A stretch of 64,000 nt of DNA from Tigriopus japonicus. Lineage: Eukaryota > Arthropoda > Copepoda > Harpacticoida > Harpacticidae. The stretch lies in assembly GCA_010645155.1 (NCBI GenBank), contig CM021316.1, forward strand, positions 8,761,122 to 8,825,121, given 5' to 3'. The notes under the pieces are model-generated. The model saw only the letters and a program-made list of their open reading frames with translations. It did no database searches and was not told where the DNA came from. Below are positions 22,701 through 34,921 of the stretch, piece after piece (position 1 is the stretch's first letter; each line of letters begins with the position of its first letter). Made by a program: the position numbers and the translations under genes.

Positions 22701-25700
22701 TCCTAACAAGTTGTGCCTAGTAATATCCGTAGTGCACAATATTTTCTTGAACCAATCCAGATTTCCCACGGATCCATTTACCCCAAGGATCCCCTCTTCA
22801 ACTCATTATCCTTATATTTTTGATGAAGCAGCAAGCCAACTTGAAACTTCAAACAGGGATGGCCTCATAAGGGTCCAATATGAAGTATTTTACAACGTAC
22901 AGGGTTATGTGTTGTTGTTTTTTATAATGGGTCATAACGTGAAATATCTTTCAGATTCGAATTCAAAAAACAAACTCAAGCCTCGCAGGAATCTTCAGCA
23001 AAATTAACTTGCTCCTTTTTCTCCGTCTGATGTAGCTTGGCTGACGACTCAATTTGGTTTGAAATGGCCAGAGACATTTCAAGTTTAAGCCTGCTTTGCT
23101 CTCGTGCAAGCCTCATCAAGAAAAAAGATTAACACGAGTTCGAAGGACCTTTATTATCAAAACACTTCGGCCGACTAACTTATTGCACTACATAGAACGG
23201 TAAAATTGCTTTGTGAGCAAAAAACGGGGATCGCAAAATCCCTGAGGCCCTGCAGAATTTTGCACGCTAACACAGACAACCAATCTGAGCTGACATTTCA
23301 CATGGTCCCCCAACTAGTCTACAGGAGCCAATAGTCAGGAAAGGTTATGATTGTCCAATTAAAAATGTTGAGTGTTATGCAATGTTGGAAAGTTTACCTA
23401 ATATTTTGATTGCCTTTGAAGTATGCCAAATATCAAACTGTGATTTTCAACAACTTCCATTGAAACACACCCAAGAAGTAAAAAACGGTCCAGGGAACCA
23501 CTCAACCAACCCAACATTCAGACAGCATGAGACCAACCCATAAAAACCAGTATTGCAACAGTCTAGTTGTATTTTGCAGTCATCAAGGCGATTTTGCCAG
23601 ACCGTGGATAAGGAGTCACAGTTACCCTTGGCAGGATAACATGATTATCTTAGTCTGTTTTCCGGATTGCAACACTTTGAATTAATTGAGGCCAATCAGT
23701 AGGGATATAACCAGTTACGTTCTTGTGGATGTCAGACTGCGAGTTGCCATTTTCCTGTGTGAGAATGGATGCAAGAGGATTTGAACTTCCTCTATTCAAT
23801 ACAAATGGCCCTTTTACTTGTCACCGATCGCTGTATGTGCGACAATTGTTGCCGTTGTGTTGGTCTTTGTTGGTATTTACATGAACATCATCTTCGGAAA
23901 TACGACGTACGAGACTATCTATCGTGCCTGTTGGCAAGTGATGACTTGCATTGCATCCTGGGAGTAATTAGTTCGGAATATTATGAAAACAAGACAAAAC
24001 GGAAAGAGACAATGACAGGATAGAGAAAGAGTAGTAGCTGTGTGTGATTGGGCTTTGGAGTGAGTGGCATGAGTAATCTAGTTCCTTCCTCTAACAACCT
24101 CTTCCTCTCATTTATGTCAAACGTGCAATGACGATGAAGTCCCTTCATCTCATTCGTTGGTATCAAATTAATTCACTACTCGGGGTTAGATAGTGAATGA
24201 TACGGATAATAAACGATTAGGGGACTCCAATACCTCCTAGGGTGATCTTGGAGATGAATAATGCAAAACGAACAAACGGTGGGTCACCCGAAGGGATCCT
24301 TGAAGCCATACATTGACCTCCATCTATCACTCAACATTGGAAGTAGTAACTATCTGTTCGCCTGTTGAATGAACTGCCCCCAGAGACTTGAACGATGAGT
24401 ACGTAAGTTCGCCATGAAGGTGAAGGCAATGGGGATCACAAACCCAGAAAGAGGTTGACTTGATATTCTTCTAGGAGAGTCATTGTGGCTTGGGGCCAAT
24501 CAAACAAAGTTGCAGCAGTGCCACTCATTACGCAAAACCAAATGGCACCGTACTAACGTGTCTTCAAGCCATGGAGAGCCATTTGATTGTCCAGAGCAAA
24601 CACATCCATCCATGCATACACCCAACTAACCAACCGAGCAACCAACCAACGTTTCATTGCCAATAAATTAGTCCCCGACGTTGACTATAACGGTTTCGGG
24701 GCAGGAACGTTGTTTTCATGAATAAAGATCCCTTTAGGGCTCCCACTAAAGCATTGAGAGTGAGTGTGTGGTTGTGTGTTTCTACTGACCCAAATCTTGG
24801 ACGTCATCCATCCATTCAGGGCATTCACATCAGTCAACCACCCACAATCTTTTTGGGCCTCATAGGGAGGAATCAATAGCAAATGGTTGTGAGTAGGCTA
24901 ACGAGGAAAGAATGGCGGTCATTTTTTCAGACAGACCCTGTTCAAAGTGTTTTAATGGTCGCAAACCGGTCACTAAAACATTATGTTTCTACATTTGATC
25001 CACCTTCAGAAAGACTCTGGCAAAAGAACATTGTCAAAATGTGTTTACATTGCTACCGATTTATTTACGAGGATTGCCAATAGTTCTTTGAATTCTGCGA
25101 GAGACGCAAAGTTAATTAATCCAACATTCGACATATTCAAACTGAGACAGCTTTCAGGACATCTGTAAATGGACCCACAAAAAGGAGACACCAAGATTTC
25201 TGGGAAAAAAGAGAGTTCAACGAAACAGGTTAAAATCTCGCGTCGTTCCTCTTGACCGGTTTCTAGAACTGTTCTTGACGCTTGAATTCCTTCTCATCGC
25301 AAAAAATACTTGAATGCAGGACTGCAGGTCCCTCTCGACATTGGCAGAGAGCAAATGCATCAAAAAGATGCGTCAAAAATCACTACAGAGTCAACGAATA
25401 CCTCGAATAATTTCGCCCTTTATTCATGCTTCCTCAATGGTCGGAGCTGATGTTCATTTAAATTTCGATTGGCGCAAAAGGCAAAGCAAAAGGAAGAGTA
25501 GGGAAAATACAAGGGGGAAAGAGAATTGAAAGACATCATCCCAATGACGAGCGTAACGAGGAAACAGTTTTTTGTTCGTCCTGATAGTTGCTCTTTATGT
25601 ACACATGCTCTATACTCTGTTCGTACAATACTGCTGTAAGTCGTACGCAGGACTTGTGGTATGGCACTCACGAATGTTGAAAATTCGAAATGCCACATAA

Positions 25701-26419
25701 CATGACTCTTTCTATCAACTGCTAGATAGAGAAGTAGTGTGTAGGACCACACTCGCTTTGGTTGGTCCAGCATGGTGGCGAGAAATGCCATTAGGACATA
25801 ATTGTTTCCCAATGATTTTAACCCGTGTTGTAAAAGGAAGCTTAACGGCGTGATCGCTCGGATTTTGATCGGAAATTCCTCCCAGAGATGTCGAGATACT
25901 TAAGATGCTAAATGTTTATTTAACTTCTTGGCTGTGAACAGTTGAATTTATATCAGCTCTGCAAAAATCATTTTCGATCTTTAAACTTTTTGAATCATTG
26001 GAGAGTGGGTTCCAAGAAAGGTAAATGATAGTTAATGGATAACTGCACTTTAATTAGATCGACAATGATCATTGGCGATTGGGAATTCGCCTCGAACGAG
26101 TTCCCAGTTATGATCACTCCTTTTAGTTGGTCCATCGATAATGACGAGGAAACGGACAAATTCTTTTTATTATTTGTGTGCTTATTTTGGTATGTCCACC
26201 ACTGTTCACATAGATTTATCGGTATTTCACGCATGCTTAACGAGGATGCCAATCTTTTGTGGAATGTGTCGCGAGAATTGATTTTGAGATTACTGTCGGT
26301 ATGTACTATAATGTGCCATTCAGTGGTCGTAGATAAAAATCTCGAAGAGGAGCCTAACAATCAAGTTTTATAAAGGCTTAAAACTATGAATTTCTCAAAC
26401 TGGAGAATGACGATCTTAC
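19701..26419. other. 6.7-kb stretch without a convincing gene
   Basis: No open frame shows a recognisable family. A possible small exon at 23785-23986 encodes a hydrophobic stretch IAVCATIVAVVLVFVGIYM in one frame but has no convincing acceptor. The region could hold introns or regulatory DNA of the phospholipase gene on the minus strand, whose next exon I could not find here. Confidence 0.4.
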
Positions 26420-27003
26420 CTGCAACATTTGTCCACATCTGCATAGTAGCCCAGATCGTTGTAGTGCTCGGCAATGTCACCTGCCCCACACCATTTCGTT
26501 CCGGGCAAAATGAGGATGTTTTTCAAGAGGTCCAAGCTCCAAATACTCTTACTCTGTTGTTTAGGGCCCTTGGGAGGTGGAGAGGGGGGAAGATTGGATA
26601 TGAAATTGTTCTCCTCGCCCCCAAATCTATCTTCTCTTCGACCTTGCACGTTATGGTGGTCCAAACCGTCTTGTGGCACAAAGTTTTGAGCCTCGATATT
26701 GAGATCAGCGGAAATACGGTCACATAACCCGATGAGTCTTTGCATGCGTGACTTGTCAATGATAATGTAGGTGGTGTTCACTCGTTCCAAAAAGGCTTGA
26801 ACATTCTGTCTCTGGCCAACTAAATCGCACTCTTCACTGAGACCATGGAACATGACCAGTCTTCTCCACGAGGGCTCCAAGTAGGTGTGGCCTGGGAGGA
26901 ATTCACTTGAAAAAACACGCCCATCAGATACAACGGACAATGCTCCTGGAGAGTTAAGGAGCAGGATAAAGGACGACATATGAATGAGACACGCTAGGGT
27001 CAT
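26420..27003 (-). CDS. Secreted group III (bee-venom type) phospholipase A2, first exon, partial
   Basis: The exon encodes MTLACLIHMSSFILLLNSPG, a hydrophobic signal peptide, a propeptide-like region of about 140 residues with a proline-rich PPSPPPKGPK stretch, and then PGTKWCGAGDIAEHYNDLG. That last block is the calcium-binding loop of group III phospholipase A2. It ends DVDKCCR at a good donor site CAG/GTAAGA, just before the expected His-Asp catalytic pair. The enzyme family hydrolyses the sn-2 ester of phospholipids and is secreted; members serve in venom, digestion, immunity or lipid signalling. The ATG at 27003 was chosen because the signal peptide starts there, although the frame stays open about 185 bp upstream. 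The exon with the catalytic His was not found downstream, so the gene is incomplete in my reading. The family call is firm; the physiological role is unknown. Confidence 0.8.
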
Positions 27004-29020
27004 GGCTTGACCGCATTCCTTGACCTCGGAACCATCCACCGAGATCTCAACCTTCGAGTCACTCAAATTGGACTGACAGTCATTGCCTCGGAGAAGACGA
27101 GTAGGATGATGGAGATCATCGCCATGATTGGCCAGGGCAACAGCCCGTTGTTGGATACTGTTCCAACCAGTTAAGTGGGCCCAAGCTGTGCTCTGTTATC
27201 GGTGTTGCTCTATGTTACCGCCCCTTTCAATCCCCTTGTCGGACCTACTGCTATGTACGTACATTCTCGAGGCAACAAGAGCGTTGCGGACATCACATTT
27301 CGTAATCGTAACACAAACCGGTAGGTAGGACGAGGAGATCCATCCTCCTCTGCGACCACAACCCTCTCGCTTTGGATCGTCGGGCTTGCATGCCACCATC
27401 CATCCCCCTTCATACATACAAATTCATCCACGTTTCTTGATCATTTCCAGAGCATCGTGTTCAACCGGTCTCTCTTCGGACTCTCGTTGTTCAACGCTTG
27501 CCATATTACACGTTAACCATCGGTTAATTAACAAAACGAGTGCTTTGATTTTTAATTCCCCGTCATACGTTTCGCGCGCCAGGATTGCATAGGGGAATTA
27601 CAAAGCCCCTTGACAACTAGCAAGCTGCTAGATATAGAAGAAAGAAAAATTCCCTTTAGAATGTCTGAGCTAATTGTGTTTGGTTGGTTTCGTTGTTCGA
27701 GCCCCCAACCATAATCGTTTCTTGCCTTAATTCTCGCTTGTTACTTAGTGGATGGCTAGTTGGTCGATGGAGTGACTGACTTACTGACTAACTTGTCTGT
27801 CTGCCTGCAGGCAACAAAGTAGAGAATTCAGTCCATGTTGTCCATGACCATTGAGTGAATGGTTATGGAAGTTCTTGATAGAATTTGTTATGTTGTACTG
27901 CCTCCGACGCTACACATGGCACCGAATGTAATATGCACATACGTGGTACGCGTGTATGTGGCAGAGGGATGAGGAGGATGTTTTGAATATCGAAGATAGT
28001 CAATCAGTGCCAGAAAAGAGGAATGTGGGTGATTTGTCAAAGATTTATTCGGTAAGGAATGTCAGTTTACTTTTCTGACCATCACAAACTCATTCCTGGC
28101 CTGGTGGAAATGGAGGGCAGACCAGATTCGAAGAAAAAGTCGCCGTCCGACTGACTAATTCTACTCATCACAATGGGAAGTGGCATGAAGATCAATGGTG
28201 GTCAGTGTGAGTTGCTATCGCAGCAAAAGCGTCAAGGTCATTGACTACGCAAACAAGGGATTTCAATGCGAATAAGTGTTAAGTTTTTTTCCTGAAACGA
28301 GAATGCGTCAGTTTGGTCAGGTTCATTGGAATAACACGATTATCGCGATGGGTGCAGTTTGTAGGCCACAAAAAAAACGAAGACTTTTTTCAACATATGG
28401 GTCATATGAGACCGTGATTGAATGTTGTTCACAAGTCAAGACATCCCGAGTTCGTGACGTTGAACAGACGCTGGACGCATTCAGGACCAGTTTTTGTTGG
28501 CCTCGTAAATTCACCAACGATATGGGCACTCACTGGGGAAGACTACGCGATGAAAACCCATTGCTAGCTTTACTAAGATCATACGAACTCTCATCGTTCT
28601 AGTATGGGCACGTCCGACACCTTCAAAGTCATATGAACTCGACAACCAAAAAATTGTCTAATGGACGACTGGACAGAGGTTTTGGGTACCGTTTTTGTGC
28701 CTTCCGGAATGACTGGAATCTCTTGCAGTGAATGGAGATGAGATGAATTTGGAGCTTATTGATGTCATTCATTCCCTTTTATTCAGACCAACATACCCAG
28801 AACGTGATATGATATGATATGATGTGATATACAGCGAATGTATTTTGTAAGTGGAAACAAAACGGAAGACAGCTCAATTTGAACTCGGCAGGCTTGAAAA
28901 AAAACTGCATCGGAACGTTTATTATCAAGATATGCAAACTGTACTTATTGTGAATCTCAAGCAAAGCTATAAAAAGGTACCAAAAAGAGCCAATTCTCAA
29001 TGGAGAGAAGTGTTCCTCTC
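27004..29020. other. Intergenic region upstream of the phospholipase gene
   Basis: No convincing gene. Just upstream of the phospholipase exon, a different minus frame reads MAMISIILLVFSEA followed by a stop, so it is not counted. A small ATGATATGAT microsatellite lies at about 28805-28830. Confidence 0.4.
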
Positions 29021-31445
29021 TTACAACTTTTCTTTGTCACTTTTTGCTTGGTCACCCTCAGATTCTAGTTTAGATTCCCGTTTCACGACAACTCCTTCCG
29101 TTAGAACTCCATCATTAGGCCGACCTGTAGCCACGCCAATTTTAGCTTGGACAACGGTAGCCAGACCATCCAAGTTATCAACCCCATGTTCGGATTTTAG
29201 AGATGAAAAATACCCGGGTAACGACCCTCCATTGTTTCCAACTGAGTAGAATGGTCTTGAACCATTAGTAGGGAATACGAAAGTGGCTTCAGTGTAGTCT
29301 GGGTTGCTATTGATCTTGTACGCAGGAATTTTTTGGGAGCCTAGGGACCTTGGAGCGTCATTTGTGCGTCCTTTGACGTGAATGTGTTCATGATGATGAA
29401 ATACTTTCTGATCAAAACCGTTCGCATTTGAATCTCGCGCTCTGTACTCGCCGCTGAAACATTGCACGGTGAGGCGTGGATCCGGTCGGAACTCTCGTCC
29501 ATCAAAGAAGCTCCATCCTCCTGGTCTCTCTTGTTCCACACACAGGGCGTCACTCTCCAAAATTAAGCCACCCCGTTCTGTACCCACTACGGGGCCCACC
29601 ATCCATCCCGACCAACCTTGGGGGCTTTGGAAATAGTAAACAAACTCGTTTCGATCGCAGTGCTTAAAGATTGCTCGCCCACTGTAAGGCGACACGTCTT
29701 GGACATTGTAAACCCCAAACTTTTCATATTGAATGGGTTTGGAAAGTGGGTTGCCTTGACCGACGATAATGGTTTCACAACAATTATCCGGCACCCTAGC
29801 GATAGGAGGACTGGGTCCATGATCAATGGGTGGATTGTAATTGGGTAGATATGGTGGTTTTGTGGTGAAAATGAAAGGCGGGCGGGCCACAGGAGGAGGA
29901 ATTTGGGGCGGTTGATATGATGGTGGCGGGTTCCGCGGTATCTCGACAATATCACAGACTTCGCAACAACAACGTGAGCTATATTCGTCATAGGAACGTC
30001 GGCGAAATTGAGGATCAACGGGGGCAATCAACCAGCCGGAAAATGTAGTATATGCGAATTCTGGTCTAACAGATTCGTGAACCTTTCCTTGCATCACCTG
30101 AAATAGAGACATGTAACTAGAGCGAGGATTAAAAAGTTTCACCTTAAAACTTTAAAAGACTTTTTTTGGGTTTTGGAACTTATTTTGAACTTATTTTTGC
30201 ATTTTGTAGAAATTTTAAGCAGAAATAAAACCTTTTTTACGATTTTCAGACCCCAAAAAACTGGTTTTGATGTTTTAATCCGACCTAAAAAAAGATTGTC
30301 GATTTTTTTCTAAGTAAAAGACCGAGGACAAATTTTTTTAATCTAATAATTGAGAACAAAAAAATTGCCGGCTTATAAAACCAACAGACAAAATATATTT
30401 TGCCCTATCATTTGACAAATTGAGAAAATAATTGTTTTGGTCATTTATTGTGAAGAAACTGATATCTTTCATTTGTATCAGAGAAAAAACTTTTGTTTGT
30501 CCGTTTTTAGCTGAAAAAAATCTTCCTTTACCCATTTTTCGAACTTAAAAACTTCTTCTTTTGACATTTTTGCCAACTTGTTTACCGCCCTCTACATCCA
30601 ACTTTGGTTTGCCAAGAGGGTGGAAACTAAGTTGACGAAAGTGCTCCCAATGCTAAGTTTTGGAACTATAAATAAACGTCAAGACAGTTTTTGAGCTTAA
30701 AATGTACCCTTAAAATTGTTTTGTTGCTTCTAAGGTCGGAAACATTTGATTTTGTTAAACATTAAAAAATCCATCCATTGGACTACTAGTTGTTAAATCG
30801 GGCTTTGTACTTAACGGTGTATTTCCCCATCTGGCTCATAATGTTAATGGTTACATACTAACCTCAAGTTGAACCACATCACCGGCTTGAATTTGTTGGA
30901 TAACCACTTGAGAGACCGGGTTGTGCGCACCTTGTTCACTCAAACCACTTATCACAATCCTCTCATTGACCTTTAAGGACACACTAGAAGTGGAAACACG
31001 CGATAAGCAATAATTTTAAGGTTTTGAGCAAATTCCTTTTTTACTGACATGGCGGCCTCGGATTCTCTTGTCAAAAACGAGAATGAAAACTGGTAAACAC
31101 CGGGTTGGGTGGCCTTGAACGAACCATAAGCTGGGATGAAATTAGCATTGATGTTCAGGTTCTGGAACGCAAATGGTTTGAAATTGGTCTAATACTAACA
31201 CTGGCAGCCTTAATAACAATCCCCACCTCTTGCATAAAGCTGATGAATCTTGGGGAGGGTGAGTTCTGAGCAGCTCTGCTGTAAGAAAACCCAATGAAGT
31301 CTGGGATTTCATTACTTCTAACCAAACTAGCATGTCGTGTGACTTCTGGAATAGGGCCTCTCTGAAAGGTCTCACTTTGCACCACTATTAATGATTGGAA
31401 CACAACGAAGAGGATGATGTGAATGATCATGGCGAGTTTTGACAT
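29021..31445 (-). CDS. Secreted C1q-domain protein with C-terminal cysteine domain
   Basis: I model four exons on the minus strand: 31445-31227, 31161-31049, 30983-30863 and 30097-29021, giving 509 residues. Residues 1-24 form a signal peptide (MSKLAMIIHIILFVVFQSLI and onward). A C1q domain spans about 74-180 across exons 2-4, with FIPAYGSFKATQPGVYQFSF and, at its end, YTTFSGWLI, the canonical edges of the C1q jelly roll. A CCCEVC motif (194-199) and a proline-rich linker follow. A second domain (about 257-364) begins CCETIIV, contains YYFQSPQGWSGWMVG and ends TVQC; it resembles a repeated extracellular CC..W..C module of invertebrates whose function I do not know. C1q proteins are trimeric secreted lectin-like or immune factors. 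The donor of exon 2 (AT/GTCAGT) is chosen to keep frame and is the least certain site. Confidence 0.75.
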
Positions 31446-32115
31446 ATTCACCCTTCCAAGTTCATGTCGTCAATGATGAAAATTCTGTTTGTTGAAGTAA
31501 CCTTGTCACTTGCGAGTTTGGGGCGTTTTCTCTTGGAATTGGACATGGTGTTAATGGAAGTATCCCTGAAGCCTGAACACCCAAACATTCAGAAGCTATT
31601 GACGAGGACAAATTTTTCGGTCTTTGGTTTTGCTCGTACCGTACCTGAAACATGCAAAGCTGGCCAACTTCGGTGGCATATCTAATGTATTTCCGAAAAC
31701 TTGTACATTCTTGGAATTTCCACCTGCGGCAATCAAATTACGTTGCGTTCTGGTAGTTGAAACTGATATTGAAATGTTGTTTGCTTTGAAACTGGGAATG
31801 TAACATCTCGAAGTGCAAAGTTGGTTAGATAAAGAGGAAAGGTATTTTATTTGGAAACTGTTTATCTCTATCGATAACCAGGAATTCAAATGGGTGTTTG
31901 CACTTCAGAGGCGCATTGGTAGCACAAGTCATTTCCGGTGCACTCCATTTTTGCTCAAAACACTTTCACCACTTTCCTTGTAAATTTTAACGAAGTCGCT
32001 TGCATGGGAACGTCAAGTAGAGAAAAGTGCGTGCCTTTAACTATGTGACATGTATTTAGATTATAGGTCATGGTTCGGGAACCAGTTGGCTCAAGGGTGG
32101 CTTTTGCAAGGCTTA
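31446..32115. other. Upstream region of the C1q gene, no gene recognised
   Basis: A 97-codon minus frame (31596-31889) lacks a recognisable domain. The interval probably contains the promoter of the C1q-domain gene. Confidence 0.35.
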
Positions 32116-32698
32116 NNNNNNNNNNNNNNNNNNNNNNNNNNNNNNNNNNNNNNNNNNNNNNNNNNNNNNNNNNNNNNNNNNNNNNNNNNNNNNNNNNNNN
32201 NNNNNNNNNNNNNNNNNNNNNNNNNNNNNNNNNNNNNNNNNNNNNNNNNNNNNNNNNNNNNNNNNNNNNNNNNNNNNNNNNNNNNNNNNNNNNNNNNNNN
32301 NNNNNNNNNNNNNNNNNNNNNNNNNNNNNNNNNNNNNNNNNNNNNNNNNNNNNNNNNNNNNNNNNNNNNNNNNNNNNNNNNNNNNNNNNNNNNNNNNNNN
32401 NNNNNNNNNNNNNNNNNNNNNNNNNNNNNNNNNNNNNNNNNNNNNNNNNNNNNNNNNNNNNNNNNNNNNNNNNNNNNNNNNNNNNNNNNNNNNNNNNNNN
32501 NNNNNNNNNNNNNNNNNNNNNNNNNNNNNNNNNNNNNNNNNNNNNNNNNNNNNNNNNNNNNNNNNNNNNNNNNNNNNNNNNNNNNNNNNNNNNNNNNNNN
32601 NNNNNNNNNNNNNNNNNNNNNNNNNNNNNNNNNNNNNNNNNNNNNNNNNNNNNNNNNNNNNNNNNNNNNNNNNNNNNNNNNNNNNNNNNNNNNNNNNN
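32116..32698. other. Assembly gap of 583 N
   Basis: Undetermined bases. Open frames crossing it are artefacts. Confidence 0.99.
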
Positions 32699-32753
32699 AA
32701 AAAGCTTTTTTATAATTTTCGATTAATTTTTGCCATTTTTCTAATCTTTCCGC

Positions 32754-32885
32754 ATAAGGCAGGATTGGACAATTTTTTAAATACTATTCCTGACCAAACT
32801 ACTATTCAAGGGTTGTACAGATCTGCCAACAGTAACTCCTTGGTAGATCAAATTTTAAATAAACGGCCATTATATAAACTATATT
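32754..32885 (+). pseudogene. LINE family A, 3' terminal scrap
   Basis: AAGGCAGGATTGGA, ATACTATTCCTGACCAA and the tail on TCTGCCAACAGTAACTC match the end of the LINE copy at 14070-14160, which codes for the last residues of the reverse transcriptase. The rest of the copy may lie in the adjacent gap or be absent. Confidence 0.6.
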
Positions 32886-33097
32886 AATCATTAACTCTTT
32901 TTACAGGGAATTCTATTCCTTGTAGCGGTACACAGTAGAACACGTTGATTAATATCACACGATTGATGTCTGTAAAAAATCGTTTCTCAGGGTGAAGTCT
33001 GTTTAAAAAGCGAAAGGAGATTTATCAAAGCACAGTGGCCTCAGTGGCAGAAATTTTAGCTTTTAAACTGTAGTAATAGAAAGTTTTAATTTGATAA

Positions 33098-33219
33098 AAA
33101 TATTCTCAGATTTTTTAAATTTATTTTAAGCTTTGACAAAAAAGCTATGTTCAAAATGAAAAATATTCTCAGATTTTTTTAATTTATCTTAAGCTTTGAC
33201 AAAAAAGCTATGTTCAAAA
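33098..33219 (+). repeat. Two-copy 63-bp tandem duplication
   Basis: AAATATTCTCAGATTTTTT opens both copies (33098 and 33161), and each ends with AAGCTATGTTCAAAA. Few differences separate the copies, so the duplication is recent. The flanking 32.9-34.2 kb is AT-rich and shows no gene. Confidence 0.8.
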
Positions 33220-34219
33220 GTCAAAATTTTCGTTTAAGAGGAGTCAAGAATTTTTAATCTTTCATCAAAAACTTTGGATTTTGGGGGTGCGCGTCATCAT
33301 TGGTTAAATTGAAAAATAGATCATGTTTTTGCAGATTTCTTTGGTTAATAAAAGCGCATTGAAAAACTGCCGCCTCATTGCAAAATTGCAAAATTTTAAA
33401 TAAAAAAATGCAGAATTTTAGTTTTAAGTTCCACACCATTAACAACAGAATATTCACAAATAAACACCTACATATGTGCTATAAATGAGTCAAGTTTTAA
33501 ATCGTCAGATTGTTTGATTTTGATATTCGGAAGGATCTAAAGTTTCATCTTGGAATTTGAAGAAATGGATAAAATCAATTAAATTCAAATTACTCCAAAA
33601 ATGGGGCGTGTGCGTCAGTTTTAAGTAAATTATAAATATAAGCGATTAGCCGATGAATCTTTTGATGTATAAAGCATATTTCTGCTGGTGTCGCATGTAT
33701 GTTTAATCTGTTCTTATTTTATGAGAGCGCACACCTTGACTGAGGACCAAACCAGGAAAAATATTATTTGGTCAACGGTAAATGTAAGAGAATTGCCTTT
33801 CAGCAGCAACCTTTTTTTTAGAATTAAGAGTCTTTTAGTTCTGTGTGCATAATTTCATACATCGCAAAATATTGTACAAACAAGAGTTATATATATTTTT
33901 TTGTATTTCGAATATTGCTACGTTTAGTTTTGATTCTATTTGACTCAACGTTTTGCTTACATTTAAAAAATACACTGATGATAATAAACAAAAAATCATA
34001 TTAAAGAAAAAAATACTTCATTAGAATACGACGAAAACATTACCCAAAATCATTTTTATCTGACATGACATTTTTTAAATATCAAATTTTACTTGTGAGC
34101 GCTTCGCCGCTTTTATATTACCATAGCTCGCTAGATGATCAAGTCTAGTCTATTATTACGTAAATGTGTTACAAACCTTACCAATGTCAGAAAATATATT
34201 TCTTGAACTGCATTGAGAT

Positions 34220-34579
34220 TAGTGATGGACCGAAAGCGCTTTCGGCCGAAATTTCGTTTTCGGTTATGCCTACCGAAACCGAAAGCAGACATGCACCATA
34301 AAAGATGGAGTTTGACAACAAAATCGAAAAAAAAAATCGTCCAAAAACCTATGAAATTTAAGTTTCCCGATTTTTGAAAAATTTGCGACTACCCAACATC
34401 GAACACATGATCAATTTAGTTTTCTAAGGTGGATTTTGCACTTTTACAATTTTGTAGTTCACTCCTTTCGGTTTTGGTTTCGGTAAAACCCTCTTTCGTC
34501 CAAAACTTTCGGTTTCGGTTAAGCCCTCTTTCGTCCGAAACTTTCGGTTTCGGTTTTGAACCCTTTCGGTCTATCACTA
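34220..34579 (+). mobile_element. hAT-type MITE rich in GGTTTCGG, 360 bp
   Basis: The ends are TAGTGATGGACCGAAAG and the inverse complement of TAGTGATAGACCGAAAG (one mismatch). They are flanked by ATTGAGAT (34212-34219) and ATTGAAAT (34580-34587), an 8-bp target duplication with one change. The right half holds a short tandem repeat of CCCTCTTTCGTCC and ACTTTCGGTTTCGGTT words. There is no coding capacity. A partial copy is at 3897-4134. Duplication length and ends indicate the hAT superfamily. Confidence 0.88.
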
Positions 34580-34921
34580 ATTGAAATGCATAAGCAAGCA
34601 AAATATCGTTAATGAACTTGGAAGAAAGACAAAAACCAAATTTCCAGCAAATCTGGGTCCACTGTGCAAAGGAGGCAAAAATCTTTTTAGGCTGTTTCGT
34701 TCAATTCTTTCCCTAGGTTTGAAGTTTGTCCACGGTTTTCCTCCCTCCACATAATGGGTAACTCACAGTCACCCTCCCATTAATTCAGAAGGAGCCCTCT
34801 TTAAGACACAAACATGAGCAAATCTGCATTTAGGATGCTGAAAGTGATAAAAGGATTAGAAGAGTATTGACATGTGGCTTTCAACATCTTTTAAGTAGCC
34901 AGTGTTCGGCAGCTTTGGAAA

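Noticed and set aside
27025..27090. Signal-peptide-like MAMISIILLVFSEA on the minus strand
   Set aside because: It ends in a stop within 20 codons and is out of frame with the phospholipase exon; the in-frame signal peptide starts at 27003.
32050..32726. Long open frames across the N block
   Set aside because: They are artefacts of undetermined bases, as are those across 54527-54725.
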